From Streptomyces morookaense (GTDB taxonomy: Bacteria; Actinomycetota; Actinomycetes; Streptomycetales; Streptomycetaceae), in contig NZ_JABBXF010000065.1 in assembly GCF_013030945.1 (NCBI RefSeq), positions 1-64,000 of the forward strand: a DNA stretch of 64,000 nt, written 5' to 3'. The first letter of the stretch is position 1. Every line of letters starts with the position of its first letter. Shown here piece by piece: positions 33,196 through 41,763 of this stretch. The notes under the pieces were generated by a model, which saw only the letters and a list, made by a program, of their open reading frames with translations, ran no database searches and was not told the DNA's origin. A program made the position numbers and the translations under genes.

Positions 33196-33420
33196 TTGAA
33201 GCGCGACATCCACCCGGAGTACGTGGAGACCCAGGTCAGCTGCACCTGTGGCGCCTCCTTCACCACCCGTAGCACGATCGCCGGCGGCGCCATCCGCGCC
33301 GAGGTCTGCTCCGAGTGCCACCCGTTCTACACGGGCAAGCAGAAGATCCTCGACACCGGTGGCCGTGTGGCGCGGTTCGAGGCCCGCTTCGGCAAGAACG
33401 CCGGGTCGGCCAAGAAGTAG
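33196..33420 (+). CDS. rpmE: 50S ribosomal protein L31, zinc-binding form
   Basis: This is a 74-aa L31 of the C+ (zinc-containing) type. Cysteines 16 and 18 (SCTCGA) and 38 and 41 (VCSECHPFYTGKQK) form the zinc site. The rest of the family signature is DIHPEYV and FGKNAGS. It is a large-subunit protein at the bridge to 30S. The TTG at 33196 is the only start that keeps MKRDIHPEY, and AGGAGA lies 5 nt before it. A perfect SigR-type promoter upstream predicts induction by thiol oxidation, consistent with a zinc-thiol protein. A double hairpin separates it from prfA. Confidence 0.97.
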   Translation: MKRDIHPEYVETQVSCTCGASFTTRSTIAGGAIRAEVCSECHPFYTGKQKILDTGGRVARFEARFGKNAGSAKK

Positions 33421-33430
33421 CGACCCGCAG

Positions 33431-33480
33431 GCGCCGGTTCACGGTCGCCCTTCGCATGCGAGGGGCGACCGGACCGGCGC
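33431..33480 (+). terminator. Nested hairpin between rpmE and prfA
   Basis: The outer stem GCGCCGGT..ACCGGCGC and inner stem GGTCGCCC..GGGGCGACC stack into one long hairpin, followed by TTTCG, 10 nt past the rpmE stop. It probably terminates or attenuates the rpmE transcript. Confidence 0.75.
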
Positions 33481-33521
33481 TTTCGCGTCCAGCAGGCCCC
33501 ACTTCCGGTGAAGGAATCTTG

Positions 33522-34598
33522 ATGTTCGAGGCAGTCGAGGAACTGATCGGCGAGCACGCCGACCTCGAGAAGCGGCTCGCCGATCCCTCCGTGCACACGG
33601 ACCAGGCGAACGCCCGCAGGCTCAACAAGCGCTACGCCGAGCTGACCCCCATCGTCGGCACGTACCGCGCCTGGAAGCAGACCGGGGACGACATCGACAC
33701 CGCGCGCGAGTTCGCCGCCGACGACCCCGACTTCGCCGCCGAGGTCAAGGTGCTGGAGTCCCAGCGCGAGGTGCTCACCGAGAAGCTGCGCCTGCTGCTC
33801 ATCCCGCGCGACCCCAGCGACGACAAGGACGTCATCCTGGAGATCAAGGCGGGCGCGGGCGGCGACGAGTCCGCCCTGTTCGCCGGCGACCTGCTGCGCA
33901 TGTACCTGCGCTACGCCGAGCGCGTCGGGTGGAAGACCGAGATCATCGACTCCACCGAGTCCGAGCTCGGCGGCTACAAGGACGTCCAGGTCGCGGTGAA
34001 GACCAAGGGCAACGCCACCCCGGAGCCCGGCCAGGGCGTCTGGGCCCGGCTGAAGTACGAGGGCGGGGTGCACCGCGTCCAGCGCGTGCCCGCGACCGAG
34101 TCCCAGGGCCGCATCCACACCTCCGCCGCCGGCGTGCTCGTCACGCCCGAGGCCGAGGAGATCGACGTCGAGATCAACCCCAACGACCTGCGGATCGACG
34201 TCTACCGCTCGTCCGGCCCCGGCGGCCAGTCCGTCAACACCACCGACTCGGCCGTGCGCATCACGCACCTGCCGACCGGTGTCGTCGCCTCCTGCCAGAA
34301 CGAGAAGAGCCAGCTCCAGAACAAGGAGCAGGCCCTGCGCATCCTGCGCTCCCGGCTGCTGGCCGCCGCGCAGGAGAAGGCCGAGGCCGAGGCCGCGGAC
34401 GCGCGCCGCAGCCAGGTCCGCACCGTCGACCGCTCCGAGAAGATCCGGACGTACAACTTCCCGGAAAACCGGATCTCCGACCACCGCGTGGGGTTCAAGG
34501 CGTACAACTTGGACCAGGTGCTCGACGGCGAACTGGACGCGGTCATCCAGGCCTGCGTCGACGCCGACTCGGCCGCGAAGCTCGCGGCCACCAGCTGA
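33522..34598 (+). CDS. prfA: Peptide chain release factor 1
   Basis: This is a 358-aa class-I release factor that reads UAA and UAG. The peptidyl-tRNA hydrolysis motif GGQ is in SSGPGGQSVNTTDSAVR near residue 230. RVPATESQGRIHTSAA and the KIRTYNFPENRISDHRVG segment are typical of RF1. The N-terminal helical domain begins MFEAVEELIGEHADLEKRL. ATG 33522 is preceded by GAAGGAA. prmC, whose product methylates the GGQ glutamine, follows after 72 nt, a widely conserved pairing. Confidence 0.98.
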   Translation: MFEAVEELIGEHADLEKRLADPSVHTDQANARRLNKRYAELTPIVGTYRAWKQTGDDIDTAREFAADDPDFAAEVKVLESQREVLTEKLRLLLIPRDPSDDKDVILEIKAGAGGDESALFAGDLLRMYLRYAERVGWKTEIIDSTESELGGYKDVQVAVKTKGNATPEPGQGVWARLKYEGGVHRVQRVPATESQGRIHTSAAGVLVTPEAEEIDVEINPNDLRIDVYRSSGPGGQSVNTTDSAVRITHLPTGVVASCQNEKSQLQNKEQALRILRSRLLAAAQEKAEAEAADARRSQVRTVDRSEKIRTYNFPENRISDHRVGFKAYNLDQVLDGELDAVIQACVDADSAAKLAATS

Positions 34599-34670
34599 CC
34601 ACCGGGCCGTGCTGCCCGAGGCCCGGCCCGAAAACCCCGGAACGACCGTGACGACGCGAGAGGGAACACC

Positions 34671-35516
34671 GTGAACCTGCTGCTCGCCGAGGTGGCGCAG
34701 GCCACCCAGCGGCTGGCCGACGCCGGCGTGCCCTCCCCGCGCTTCGACGCGGAGGAGCTGGCCGCCTTCGTGCACGGCGTCAAGCGGGGTGAGCTGCACA
34801 TGGTCGCCGACGCGGACTTCGACGCCCGCTACTGGGAGGCCGTCGCCCGCCGCGAGGCCCGCGAGCCGCTGCAGCACATCACCGGCCGCGCGTTCTTCCG
34901 CTACCTCGAACTCCAGGTGGGCCCCGGCGTGTTCGTGCCCCGCCCGGAGACCGAGTCCGTGGTCGGCTGGGCCATAGACGCCGTCCGCGCGATGGACGTG
35001 GTCGAGCCCCTCATCGTCGACCTGTGCACCGGCTCCGGGGCCATCGCCCTCGCCCTCGCGCAGGAGGTGCCCCGCTCCCGGGTGCACGCCGTCGAGCTGG
35101 ACGAGACCGCCCACGGCTGGGCCGCCAAGAACGTCGAGGGCTCCAGGGTCACGCTGCACCACGGGAACGCCCTCACCGCGCTCCCCGAGCTCGACGGCCA
35201 GGTCGACCTGGTCATCAGCAACCCGCCCTACATCCCGCTCACCGAGTGGGAATACGTCGCACCCGAGGCCCGCGACCACGACCCGGAGCTCGCCCTGTTC
35301 TCCGGCGAGGACGGCCTCGACACCATCCGCGGCCTGGAACGCACGGCCCACCGCCTGCTGCGCCCCGGCGGCGTCGTCGTCATCGAGCACGCCGACACCC
35401 AGGGCGGCCAGGTGCCGTGGATCTTCTCCGAGGAGTCGGGCTGGGCGGACGCGGCCGACCACCCCGACCTCAACAACCGCCCGCGGTTCGCGACGGCCCG
35501 GAAGGCCATGCCGTGA
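34671..35516 (+). CDS. prmC: Release factor glutamine methyltransferase
   Basis: This is a 281-aa SAM-dependent N5-glutamine methyltransferase acting on the GGQ motif of release factors. The SAM loop is IVDLCTGSGAIALAL and the catalytic motif is VISNPPYIP (NPPY). An N-terminal helical domain contains QHITGRAFFRYLELQVGPG and leads to VPRPETE. The GTG at 34671 follows GAGAGGGAA. It is downstream of its substrate gene prfA and upstream of a Sua5-type gene, as in many actinobacteria, consistent with one translation-related operon. Confidence 0.96.
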   Translation: MNLLLAEVAQATQRLADAGVPSPRFDAEELAAFVHGVKRGELHMVADADFDARYWEAVARREAREPLQHITGRAFFRYLELQVGPGVFVPRPETESVVGWAIDAVRAMDVVEPLIVDLCTGSGAIALALAQEVPRSRVHAVELDETAHGWAAKNVEGSRVTLHHGNALTALPELDGQVDLVISNPPYIPLTEWEYVAPEARDHDPELALFSGEDGLDTIRGLERTAHRLLRPGGVVVIEHADTQGGQVPWIFSEESGWADAADHPDLNNRPRFATARKAMP

Positions 35517-35556
35517 CCGCGGCCCAGGGAACCGACAGCTTCGCGAAGGAGATGTG

Positions 35557-36204
35557 ATGGCACGGCGATACGACTGCAGCGACGCGACCGACCGCAAGAC
35601 CGGTCTGCGCGAAGCGGCCGCCGCGGTCCGCCGCGGCGAGCTGGTCGTGCTGCCCACCGACACCGTCTACGGCATCGGTGCGGACGCCTTCAGCCGCGAG
35701 GCCGTCGGCGGCCTGCTCCAGGCCAAGGGCCGTGGCCGCGGCATGCCCTCGCCCGTCCTCGTGGGCTCCCCCAACACCCTGCACGGGCTGGTCACCGACT
35801 TCTCCGAGCAGGCCTGGGAGCTCGTCGACGCCTTCTGGCCCGGCGCGCTGACCCTCGTCGCCAAGCACCAGCCCTCGCTCACCTGGGACCTGGGCGAGAC
35901 CCGCGGCACCGTCGCCGTGCGGATGCCGCTGCACCCGGTCGCCATCGAGCTGCTCACCGAGTTCGGCCCCATGGCCGTCTCCAGCGCCAACCTCACCGGC
36001 CACCCGGCGCCGCAGTCCTGCGACGCCGCCCAGGAGATGCTCGGCGACTCCGTCTCCGTCTACCTCGACGGAGGCCACACCCCGGCGGACGTCCCGTCCT
36101 CCATCGTGGACGTCACCGGCCCGGTGCCCGTCCTGCTGCGCGCCGGTGCCGTGAGCGCCGAGCAGCTCCGCGAGGTGGTACCCGACCTCGAGGTGGCCAA
36201 TTGA
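35557..36204 (+). CDS. Sua5/YciO/YrdC-type L-threonylcarbamoyladenylate synthase
   Basis: This is a 215-aa YrdC-domain protein. Key motifs are LVVLPTDTVYGIGADA (about residues 27-42), the KGRGRGMPSPVLVG basic loop, FWPGALTLV, VAVRMPLHP and MAVSSANLTGHPAP. The family makes threonylcarbamoyl-AMP for the universal t6A37 tRNA modification. The linker and extra domain of long Sua5 are absent, so it is the short YrdC form. ATG 35557 follows AGGAG. The next gene's TTG overlaps its stop (TTGA), so the two are coupled. Confidence 0.93.
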   Translation: MARRYDCSDATDRKTGLREAAAAVRRGELVVLPTDTVYGIGADAFSREAVGGLLQAKGRGRGMPSPVLVGSPNTLHGLVTDFSEQAWELVDAFWPGALTLVAKHQPSLTWDLGETRGTVAVRMPLHPVAIELLTEFGPMAVSSANLTGHPAPQSCDAAQEMLGDSVSVYLDGGHTPADVPSSIVDVTGPVPVLLRAGAVSAEQLREVVPDLEVAN

Positions 36205-36854
36205 TCGCCCCACAGGGGCGTGGCATAGCGGGACCGGACACCTCCGTCGGCACCTTCCGCATCCTCCACGTCAGCACCGGCAACGTCTGCCGCTCGCCCA
36301 TCACCGAGCGGCTGACCCGGCATGCCCTCGCGCACCGGCTCGGCGACCCCTCCACGGGCGGCCTGGTGGTCGAGAGCGCCGGCACCTGGGGCCACGAGGG
36401 GGCGCCGATGGAGGCGCACGCCGCCACCGTCCTGGCCGACTTCGGCGCGGACCCGCACGGCTTCACCGGCCGCGAGCTCCTCGACGAGCACGTCATCCGC
36501 GCCGACCTGGTGCTCACGGCCACCCGCGACCACCGCGCCCAGGTCATCTCCATGGGCCACTCCGCGGGTCTGCGCACCTTCACGCTGAAGGAGTTCACCC
36601 GGCTGGTGCGGGCCATAGACCCCGCGACCCTGCCGGACCCCGAGCGCACCGGTGGCGTCGTCGACCGTGCCCGCGCCCTGGTGCAGGCCGCCGCCGCCCT
36701 GCGCGGCTGGCTGCTCGCCCCCAGCGCGGAGGCCGACGAGGTGCACGACCCCTACGGCGCCCCGATCACCTTCTTCCGCTCCATCGGCGACGAGATCAAC
36801 CAGGCCCTGGACCCGGTGGTCACAGCCCTCACGGGAGTGCCCCGGCCCCGATAG
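36201..36854 (+). CDS. Low-molecular-weight protein-tyrosine-phosphatase homologue lacking the catalytic Cys
   Basis: This is a 217-aa LMW-PTP-fold protein. The P-loop reads HVSTGNVCRSPITERL at residues 23-38. The family motif is C-x5-R, and here the nucleophile position is Ser25 while the second Cys (30) and Arg31 remain. The C-terminal DPYGAP supplies the usual general-acid Asp. The protein is longer than typical (about 150-165 aa). A TTG start overlaps the Sua5 stop by 4 nt. As seen, it should be catalytically impaired or differently active, perhaps a pseudo-phosphatase. It precedes glyA and the glycolipid transferase gene. Confidence 0.85.
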   Translation: MIAPQGRGIAGPDTSVGTFRILHVSTGNVCRSPITERLTRHALAHRLGDPSTGGLVVESAGTWGHEGAPMEAHAATVLADFGADPHGFTGRELLDEHVIRADLVLTATRDHRAQVISMGHSAGLRTFTLKEFTRLVRAIDPATLPDPERTGGVVDRARALVQAAAALRGWLLAPSAEADEVHDPYGAPITFFRSIGDEINQALDPVVTALTGVPRPR

Positions 36855-36918
36855 GGCATGCAAGGCCGTACGGACATACAGTGGTGACAGACCCGCCGCC
36901 CACCGCTAGGAGCCGGCG

Positions 36919-38196
36919 ATGTCCGTCACCCCCGCACCAGCAGCCCAGCGCAGCACCCCCGCATGGGGCACCGGCTTCGAGGCGCTGGTGCGCCAGGACC
37001 CCGAACTGGCCGGGCTCCTCCTCGGCGAAGCCGACCGGCAGGCGACCGGGCTGCAGCTGATCGCCGCCGAGAACTTCACCTCGCCCGCGGTCCTGGCCGT
37101 CCTCGGCTCGCCGCTGGCCAACAAGTACGCCGAGGGCTATCCCGGCGCCCGCCACCACGGCGGCTGCGAACTCGTCGACCTCGCCGAGCGCATCGCCGTC
37201 GAGCGCGCCAGAGGCCTCTTCGGCGCCGAGCACGCCAACGTCCAGCCGCACACCGGCTCCTCCGCCGTGCTGGCCGCCTACGCCGCGCTGCTGCGTCCCG
37301 GTGACACGGTGCTGGCCATGTCCCTCCAGCAGGGCGGACACCTCACCCACGGCTCCCCGGCCAACTTCTCGGGCCGCTGGTTCGACTTCGTCGGCTACGG
37401 GGTCTGCCGGGACACCGGCCTCATCGACTACGACCAGGTGCGCGACCTGGCCCGCGAGCGCCGGCCCGCCGCCATCGTGTGCGGCTCGATGTCCTACCCG
37501 CGGCACCCCGACTACGCCGCCTTCCGGGAGATCGCCGACGAGGCGGGCGCCGCCCTCATCGCCGACGCGGCGCATCCCATCGGGCTGGTCGCCGGGGGAG
37601 CCGCGCCGAGCCCGGTCCCGTACGCCGACATCGTCTGCGCCACCACCCACAAGGTGCTGCGCGGGCCTCGCGGCGGGCTGGTCCTGTGCGGTGCCCGGCT
37701 GGCGGAGCGGGTGGACCGGGCGGTCTTCCCGTTCACCCAGGGCGGCGCCCAGATGCACGCGGTCGCCGCGAAGGCGGTCGCCTTCGGGGAGGCCGCCACC
37801 CCGGCCTTCACCGCCTACGCCCACCAAGTCGTGGCCAACGCCCGCGCTCTTGCCGCCGCCCTGGCCTCGGAAGGCCTCGTCATCGCCACGGGAGGCACCG
37901 ACACGCACATCATCACGGCCGACGTCTCCCCGCTCGCCCTGGAGGCCCTCACGGCCCGCCGCCGGCTCGCCGCCGCGGGCATCGTGCTGGACACTTGCGC
38001 CCTGCCGCACGGCCGGGCCCGCGGCCTGCGGCTGGGCACCGCGGCCCTCACCAGCCAGGGCATGCGGGAACCCGAGATGATGCGGGTCGCCACCCTGCTG
38101 GGTGCCGCGCTGCGCGGTGAGGGGAAGGAGTCCGGGATCAGAGCGGAGGTCGCCGAGCTGGCCGGAAACTTCCCCCCGTATCCGCCGCACATGTGA
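36919..38196 (+). CDS. glyA: Serine hydroxymethyltransferase (divergent paralogue)
   Basis: This is a 425-aa fold-I PLP enzyme of the SHMT family. The PLP lysine is Lys245 in CATTHKVLRGPRGG. NKYAEGYPG, HANVQPHTGSSA, GGHLTHGSPANFSG and DTHIITADVSPL are typical. In the active-site stretch, the usual GKRYYGGCE is GARHHGGCE, so both catalytic-region tyrosines (Tyr64 and Tyr65 in E. coli numbering) are His79 and His80. It probably interconverts serine and glycine with tetrahydrofolate, or a related aldol reaction. ATG 36919 follows TAGGAG. The substitution could change the reaction. Confidence 0.85.
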   Translation: MSVTPAPAAQRSTPAWGTGFEALVRQDPELAGLLLGEADRQATGLQLIAAENFTSPAVLAVLGSPLANKYAEGYPGARHHGGCELVDLAERIAVERARGLFGAEHANVQPHTGSSAVLAAYAALLRPGDTVLAMSLQQGGHLTHGSPANFSGRWFDFVGYGVCRDTGLIDYDQVRDLARERRPAAIVCGSMSYPRHPDYAAFREIADEAGAALIADAAHPIGLVAGGAAPSPVPYADIVCATTHKVLRGPRGGLVLCGARLAERVDRAVFPFTQGGAQMHAVAAKAVAFGEAATPAFTAYAHQVVANARALAAALASEGLVIATGGTDTHIITADVSPLALEALTARRRLAAAGIVLDTCALPHGRARGLRLGTAALTSQGMREPEMMRVATLLGAALRGEGKESGIRAEVAELAGNFPPYPPHM

Positions 38197-38318
38197 TCAT
38201 TTGGCGCCCCCGGCAACCACCCGCGGAGCCCTTGCGTCTTCCCCGGCATTCACGGATCGGGGGCGGACGCGAATATGGTGTGGGGCTGTGATGTCCGGCG
38301 AGATTCCTGGGGCAGCCC

Positions 38319-39620
38319 GTGCGTGAATACCTGCTGACGTTGTGCGTCACCGCGGCAGTCACCTATCTGCTGACGGGTCCGGTGCGGAAATTCGCGATCG
38401 CGGCCGGCGCCATGCCGGAGATCCGCGCCCGCGACGTGCACCGCGAACCGACGCCACGGCTCGGCGGTATCGCCATGTTCGGCGGACTCTGCGCGGGCCT
38501 GCTGGTCGCCGCGCACCTGGCCAATCTCAAACCCGTCTTCGAGCTGTCCAACGAGCCGCGCGCGCTGCTCTCGGGCGCCGGGCTGATCTGGCTGCTCGGC
38601 GTCCTCGACGACAAGTGGGGCGTGGACGCGCTGGTCAAGCTGGGCGGCCAGATGATCGCGGCCGGCGTGATGGTCCTGCAGGGCCTGACGATCCTGTGGA
38701 TCCCCGTCCCCGGCGTCGGCAATGTCTCGCTCACCCCCATGCAGGGCACGCTGCTCACGGTGGCGCTGGTCGTCATCACCATCAACGCCGTGAACTTCGT
38801 CGACGGTCTCGACGGCCTGGCGTCCGGCATGGTCTGCATCGCCGCCGCCGCGTTCTTCGTCTACGCCTACCGGCTCTGGTACGGGCACAACCTGGAAGCG
38901 GCCGCTCCGGCCGCGCTGTTCGCGGCCGTGCTGATGGGCATGTGCCTGGGCTTCCTCCCGCACAACATGCACCCCGCCCGGATCTTCATGGGCGACTCCG
39001 GCTCCATGCTCATCGGCCTGGTGCTGGCGGCCGGCGCGATCTCCCTGACCGGGCAGCTCGACCCGGACGCCCTCAAGCTCTTCGAGGGATCCGAACGGGC
39101 CGCCGTGCAGGCCACGGTGCCGGTCTACATCCCGCTGCTGCTGCCGCTGACGGTGATCGCGGTGCCGGTCGCGGACCTGCTGCTGGCCATCGTCCGGCGC
39201 ACCTGGAAGGGCCAGTCGCCGTTCGCCGCCGACCGCGGGCACCTGCACCACCGGCTGCTGGAGATCGGGCACTCGCACAGCCGGGCGGTGCTCATCATGT
39301 ACTTCTGGTCGGCGCTCATCGCCTTCGGCACGGTGGCCTACTCGGTGCAGTCGGCCAGTGTGTGGATCCTGCTGGTCATCACCGCACTGAGCGCGGTCGG
39401 CCTGGGCCTGCTGCTGATGCCGCGGTTCACCCCGCGGGCACCGCGGTGGGCGGAGCGGTTCGTTCCGCCGCGCTACCGCCGACGGGCCGTCCCGCCGGAG
39501 GCGGCTCCGGAGGGCGCCGTTCCGGGGGAGCCGCGCGAGCCCGTGCCGGCCGGCCTGCACGGCGCGACCGCCATCGGGGACCGCTCCCGTTTCACGCGCA
39601 CCAGTACGCACCACGGGTAA
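38319..39620 (+). CDS. MraY/WecA-family undecaprenyl-phosphate sugar-1-phosphate transferase
   Basis: This is a 433-aa polytopic enzyme with about 11 membrane helices. Family motifs are PTPRLGGIAMFGG (substrate and cofactor loop), LLGVLDDKWG (DDxxG), INAVNFVDGLDGLASG, RIFMGDSGSMLIG and DRGHLHHRLLEIGHS (HLHH). The last is typical of WecA/TagO-like GlcNAc-1-phosphate transferases rather than MraY. It should start a cell-wall glycopolymer on undecaprenyl phosphate. A cytoplasmic Pro/Arg-rich tail follows. The start is GTG 38319. It lies just before the ATP synthase operon, an order I recall from other Streptomyces. Confidence 0.93.
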   Translation: MREYLLTLCVTAAVTYLLTGPVRKFAIAAGAMPEIRARDVHREPTPRLGGIAMFGGLCAGLLVAAHLANLKPVFELSNEPRALLSGAGLIWLLGVLDDKWGVDALVKLGGQMIAAGVMVLQGLTILWIPVPGVGNVSLTPMQGTLLTVALVVITINAVNFVDGLDGLASGMVCIAAAAFFVYAYRLWYGHNLEAAAPAALFAAVLMGMCLGFLPHNMHPARIFMGDSGSMLIGLVLAAGAISLTGQLDPDALKLFEGSERAAVQATVPVYIPLLLPLTVIAVPVADLLLAIVRRTWKGQSPFAADRGHLHHRLLEIGHSHSRAVLIMYFWSALIAFGTVAYSVQSASVWILLVITALSAVGLGLLLMPRFTPRAPRWAERFVPPRYRRRAVPPEAAPEGAVPGEPREPVPAGLHGATAIGDRSRFTRTSTHHG

Positions 39621-39891
39621 CCATGGGTAAAGTCCGCCTCTAGCAGACGAACTGGCAGTCCGTCAGCCCGTCGACCAGGGGGTTGACCCTTGAGTGTGAC
39701 GCGTGGCACACGAACCAGGTAAAGACCTCATCAAATAGTTTGTGATACCGTTCACTAAACCCGGTGCTAGAGGCGAAGGGCCCGATGAAATCGCTGCGCG
39801 GCGGCCCTTCGTCGCAGAGTCGTCTCTGATTCCCGGGGATACGCTCGCCCACGACGAATCGTTGCTTCCGACCTTCGCCGGAGAACCCTTC

Positions 39892-40329
39892 ATGCAGTCC
39901 AACGACGCCCGGACCCTTCTTCAGTGCGCCGTCCCGACCGCCGTGAGCGGGATCATCGCCGTCGCCGCGGCCCTGGTGCTCGCCGGGGGCAAGGGCGGCA
40001 TCGGTGCTGCCGTCGGCACGCTCCTCGCGGGCGGCGTGATGGCCATGGGCCTGATCGTCCTCCAGCGGACGGCGAAGCACCTTCCGCATCTCTTCCAGTC
40101 GATGGGCCTCGTGCTCTTCATGACGCAGTTCCTGCTCGTCGCCGTCTTTCTGGCGGTCTTCAAGCACACCACGCTGTTCGACACCAAGGCTTTCGCCTTT
40201 GCCCTGCTCGCCGCGGTCCTCGTGTGGATCGCGGCGCAGACGCGTGCCCACATGAAGGCCAAGGTCCTGTACGTGGATCCGGAGTCCGGTGATGCGCAGA
40301 AGCCTGCGCCCGCCGGTTCTCCCTCATGA
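39892..40329 (+). CDS. atpI: ATP synthase protein I
   Basis: This is a 145-aa small membrane protein with four helices, at about residues 12-32 (VPTAVSGIIAVAAALVLAG), 36-55, 70-90 and 97-115. It heads the F-type ATPase operon, in the usual position of AtpI, which assists c-ring assembly. ATG 39892 (MQSNDARTLL) is chosen; the longer frame from 39742 is non-coding in composition. It is followed by a 264-nt gap before atpB, so the main operon may also have an internal promoter. The sequence is poorly conserved between genera; assignment rests on position and topology. Confidence 0.85.
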   Translation: MQSNDARTLLQCAVPTAVSGIIAVAAALVLAGGKGGIGAAVGTLLAGGVMAMGLIVLQRTAKHLPHLFQSMGLVLFMTQFLLVAVFLAVFKHTTLFDTKAFAFALLAAVLVWIAAQTRAHMKAKVLYVDPESGDAQKPAPAGSPS

Positions 40330-40593
40330 GAGGTAGGGCCGCGATAAAGGCTCCTGTGCTCACCTGCTATCGTCCGGTGCCATCTGAGGTGCAGCGGACG
40401 AAGGCAGCCGGAACCCCGAGTCCCGGGGGAGAGAATCGGCCGCCCGTGCAGCTGACGCCTGCGATGTCTTCCGGCCGCCGGCCGACCTGCCGCACCCCCA
40501 TCCGTAAGACCAGTCCAGTGCCGTTCCGTGGCTGCACGCCGCGCCGACACAACGAGGTTGCCGTACCTATGCGCCACGCTGAAGGAGCTCGCG
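40330..40593 (+). promoter_or_regulatory. atpI-atpB intergenic region
   Basis: This 264-nt gap has no good ORF. TATCGT at 40368-40373 could be a -10 element, with no convincing -35. GAAGGAG at 40581-40587 is the atpB ribosome binding site. It may hold a second operon promoter. Confidence 0.35.
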
Positions 40594-41403
40594 GTGAGTG
40601 CTGACCAGATGCTCGCCTTCGAGACCGATTGCCACATCTTCGATGGGTGCGGCTTCCCGGCCCCAGGGCTCCACTCGTTCGTCTTCAAGCCGCTCTTCTC
40701 GATCGGCGGATACGACTTCAACAAGCCGATGCTGCTCGCCCTGCTGGGCTCGATCGCCATCATCGGTTTCTTCTGGGTGGCCTTCGGCAAGGCGAAGGTG
40801 GTGCCGGGCAAGCTGCAGATGGTCGGCGAGGCCGGTTACGACTTCGTTCGCCGCGGCATCGTCTACGAGGCGCTCGGGAAGAAGGAGGGCGACAAGTACG
40901 TCCCCTTCATGGTCTCCCTGTTCTTCTTCGTGTGGATCATGAACCTGTGGTCGATCATTCCGGTCGCCCAGTTCCCGGTCACGTCGATCATCGCCTTCCC
41001 GGCGGGCCTCGCCCTGATCGTCTACGTCCTGTGGATGTACCTGACCTTCAAGAAGCACGGATTCACCGGCGGCCTGAAGAACATCACCGGCTATGACAAG
41101 TCGCTCGGTGGCATCCTGCCGATGGTCGTCGTCCTCGAGTTCTTCTCGAACGTCCTGGTCCGGCCGTTCACCCACGCGGTCCGACTCTTCGCCAACATGT
41201 TCGCCGGCCACCTGCTGATCGTGATGTTCACCATCGCCAGCTGGTACCTGCTGAACGGCATCGGCATCGCCTACGCCGGTGTCTCGTTCGTGATGACCAT
41301 CCTGATGACCGCCTTCGAGCTCTTCATCCAGGCCGTCCAGGCGTATGTGTTCGTGCTGCTGGCCTGCAACTACGTGCAGGGCGCGCTCGCCGAGCACCAC
41401 TGA
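40594..41403 (+). CDS. atpB: F0F1 ATP synthase subunit a
   Basis: This is a 269-aa integral membrane subunit that forms the proton half-channels next to the c-ring. The essential arginine lies in NVLVRPFTHAVRLFANMFAG, and the conserved last helix region is FELFIQAVQAYVFVLL. Five to six transmembrane helices are visible. GTG 40594 follows GAAGGAG by 6 nt; an upstream frame from 40528 would add residues without a ribosome binding site. It begins the structural part of the operon, followed by atpE. Confidence 0.98.
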   Translation: MSADQMLAFETDCHIFDGCGFPAPGLHSFVFKPLFSIGGYDFNKPMLLALLGSIAIIGFFWVAFGKAKVVPGKLQMVGEAGYDFVRRGIVYEALGKKEGDKYVPFMVSLFFFVWIMNLWSIIPVAQFPVTSIIAFPAGLALIVYVLWMYLTFKKHGFTGGLKNITGYDKSLGGILPMVVVLEFFSNVLVRPFTHAVRLFANMFAGHLLIVMFTIASWYLLNGIGIAYAGVSFVMTILMTAFELFIQAVQAYVFVLLACNYVQGALAEHH

Positions 41404-41479
41404 GCCCCACCTCACCCAGACCCACTGACCGTCCGGTGGCCAACCCCCACCGGTCCGTGAAAGAGAAGGAAGAACCGGC

Positions 41480-41722
41480 ATGTCCGCTCTCCAGACCCTT
41501 GCCGCCGACGGCGTCACCGGCTCCCTCGGCTCCATCGGCTACGGCCTCGCCGCGATCGGCCCCGGCGTCGGCGTCGGCATCATCTTCGGCAACGGCACCC
41601 AGGCGCTGGCCCGTCAGCCCGAGGCGGCCGGCCTGATCCGCGCCAACCAGATCATGGGTTTCGCCTTCTGTGAGGCGCTCGCCCTGATCGGCATCGTCAT
41701 GCCGTTCGTGTTCGGTAAGTAA
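41480..41722 (+). CDS. atpE: F0F1 ATP synthase subunit c
   Basis: This is an 80-aa hairpin of two membrane helices forming the rotor ring. The glycine-rich first helix is GYGLAAIGPGVGVGIIFGNG, the polar loop is ALARQPEAA, and the proton-binding carboxylate is Glu65 in FAFCEALALIG. The presence of Glu and the lack of a sodium-site pattern indicate a proton-driven enzyme. ATG 41480 follows GAAGGAAG. It lies between the a and b subunit genes, as usual. Confidence 0.98.
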   Translation: MSALQTLAADGVTGSLGSIGYGLAAIGPGVGVGIIFGNGTQALARQPEAAGLIRANQIMGFAFCEALALIGIVMPFVFGK

Positions 41723-41763
41723 TCACTGCTTGCTGACACACCTTTTCGACGAAAGGCACTGAT

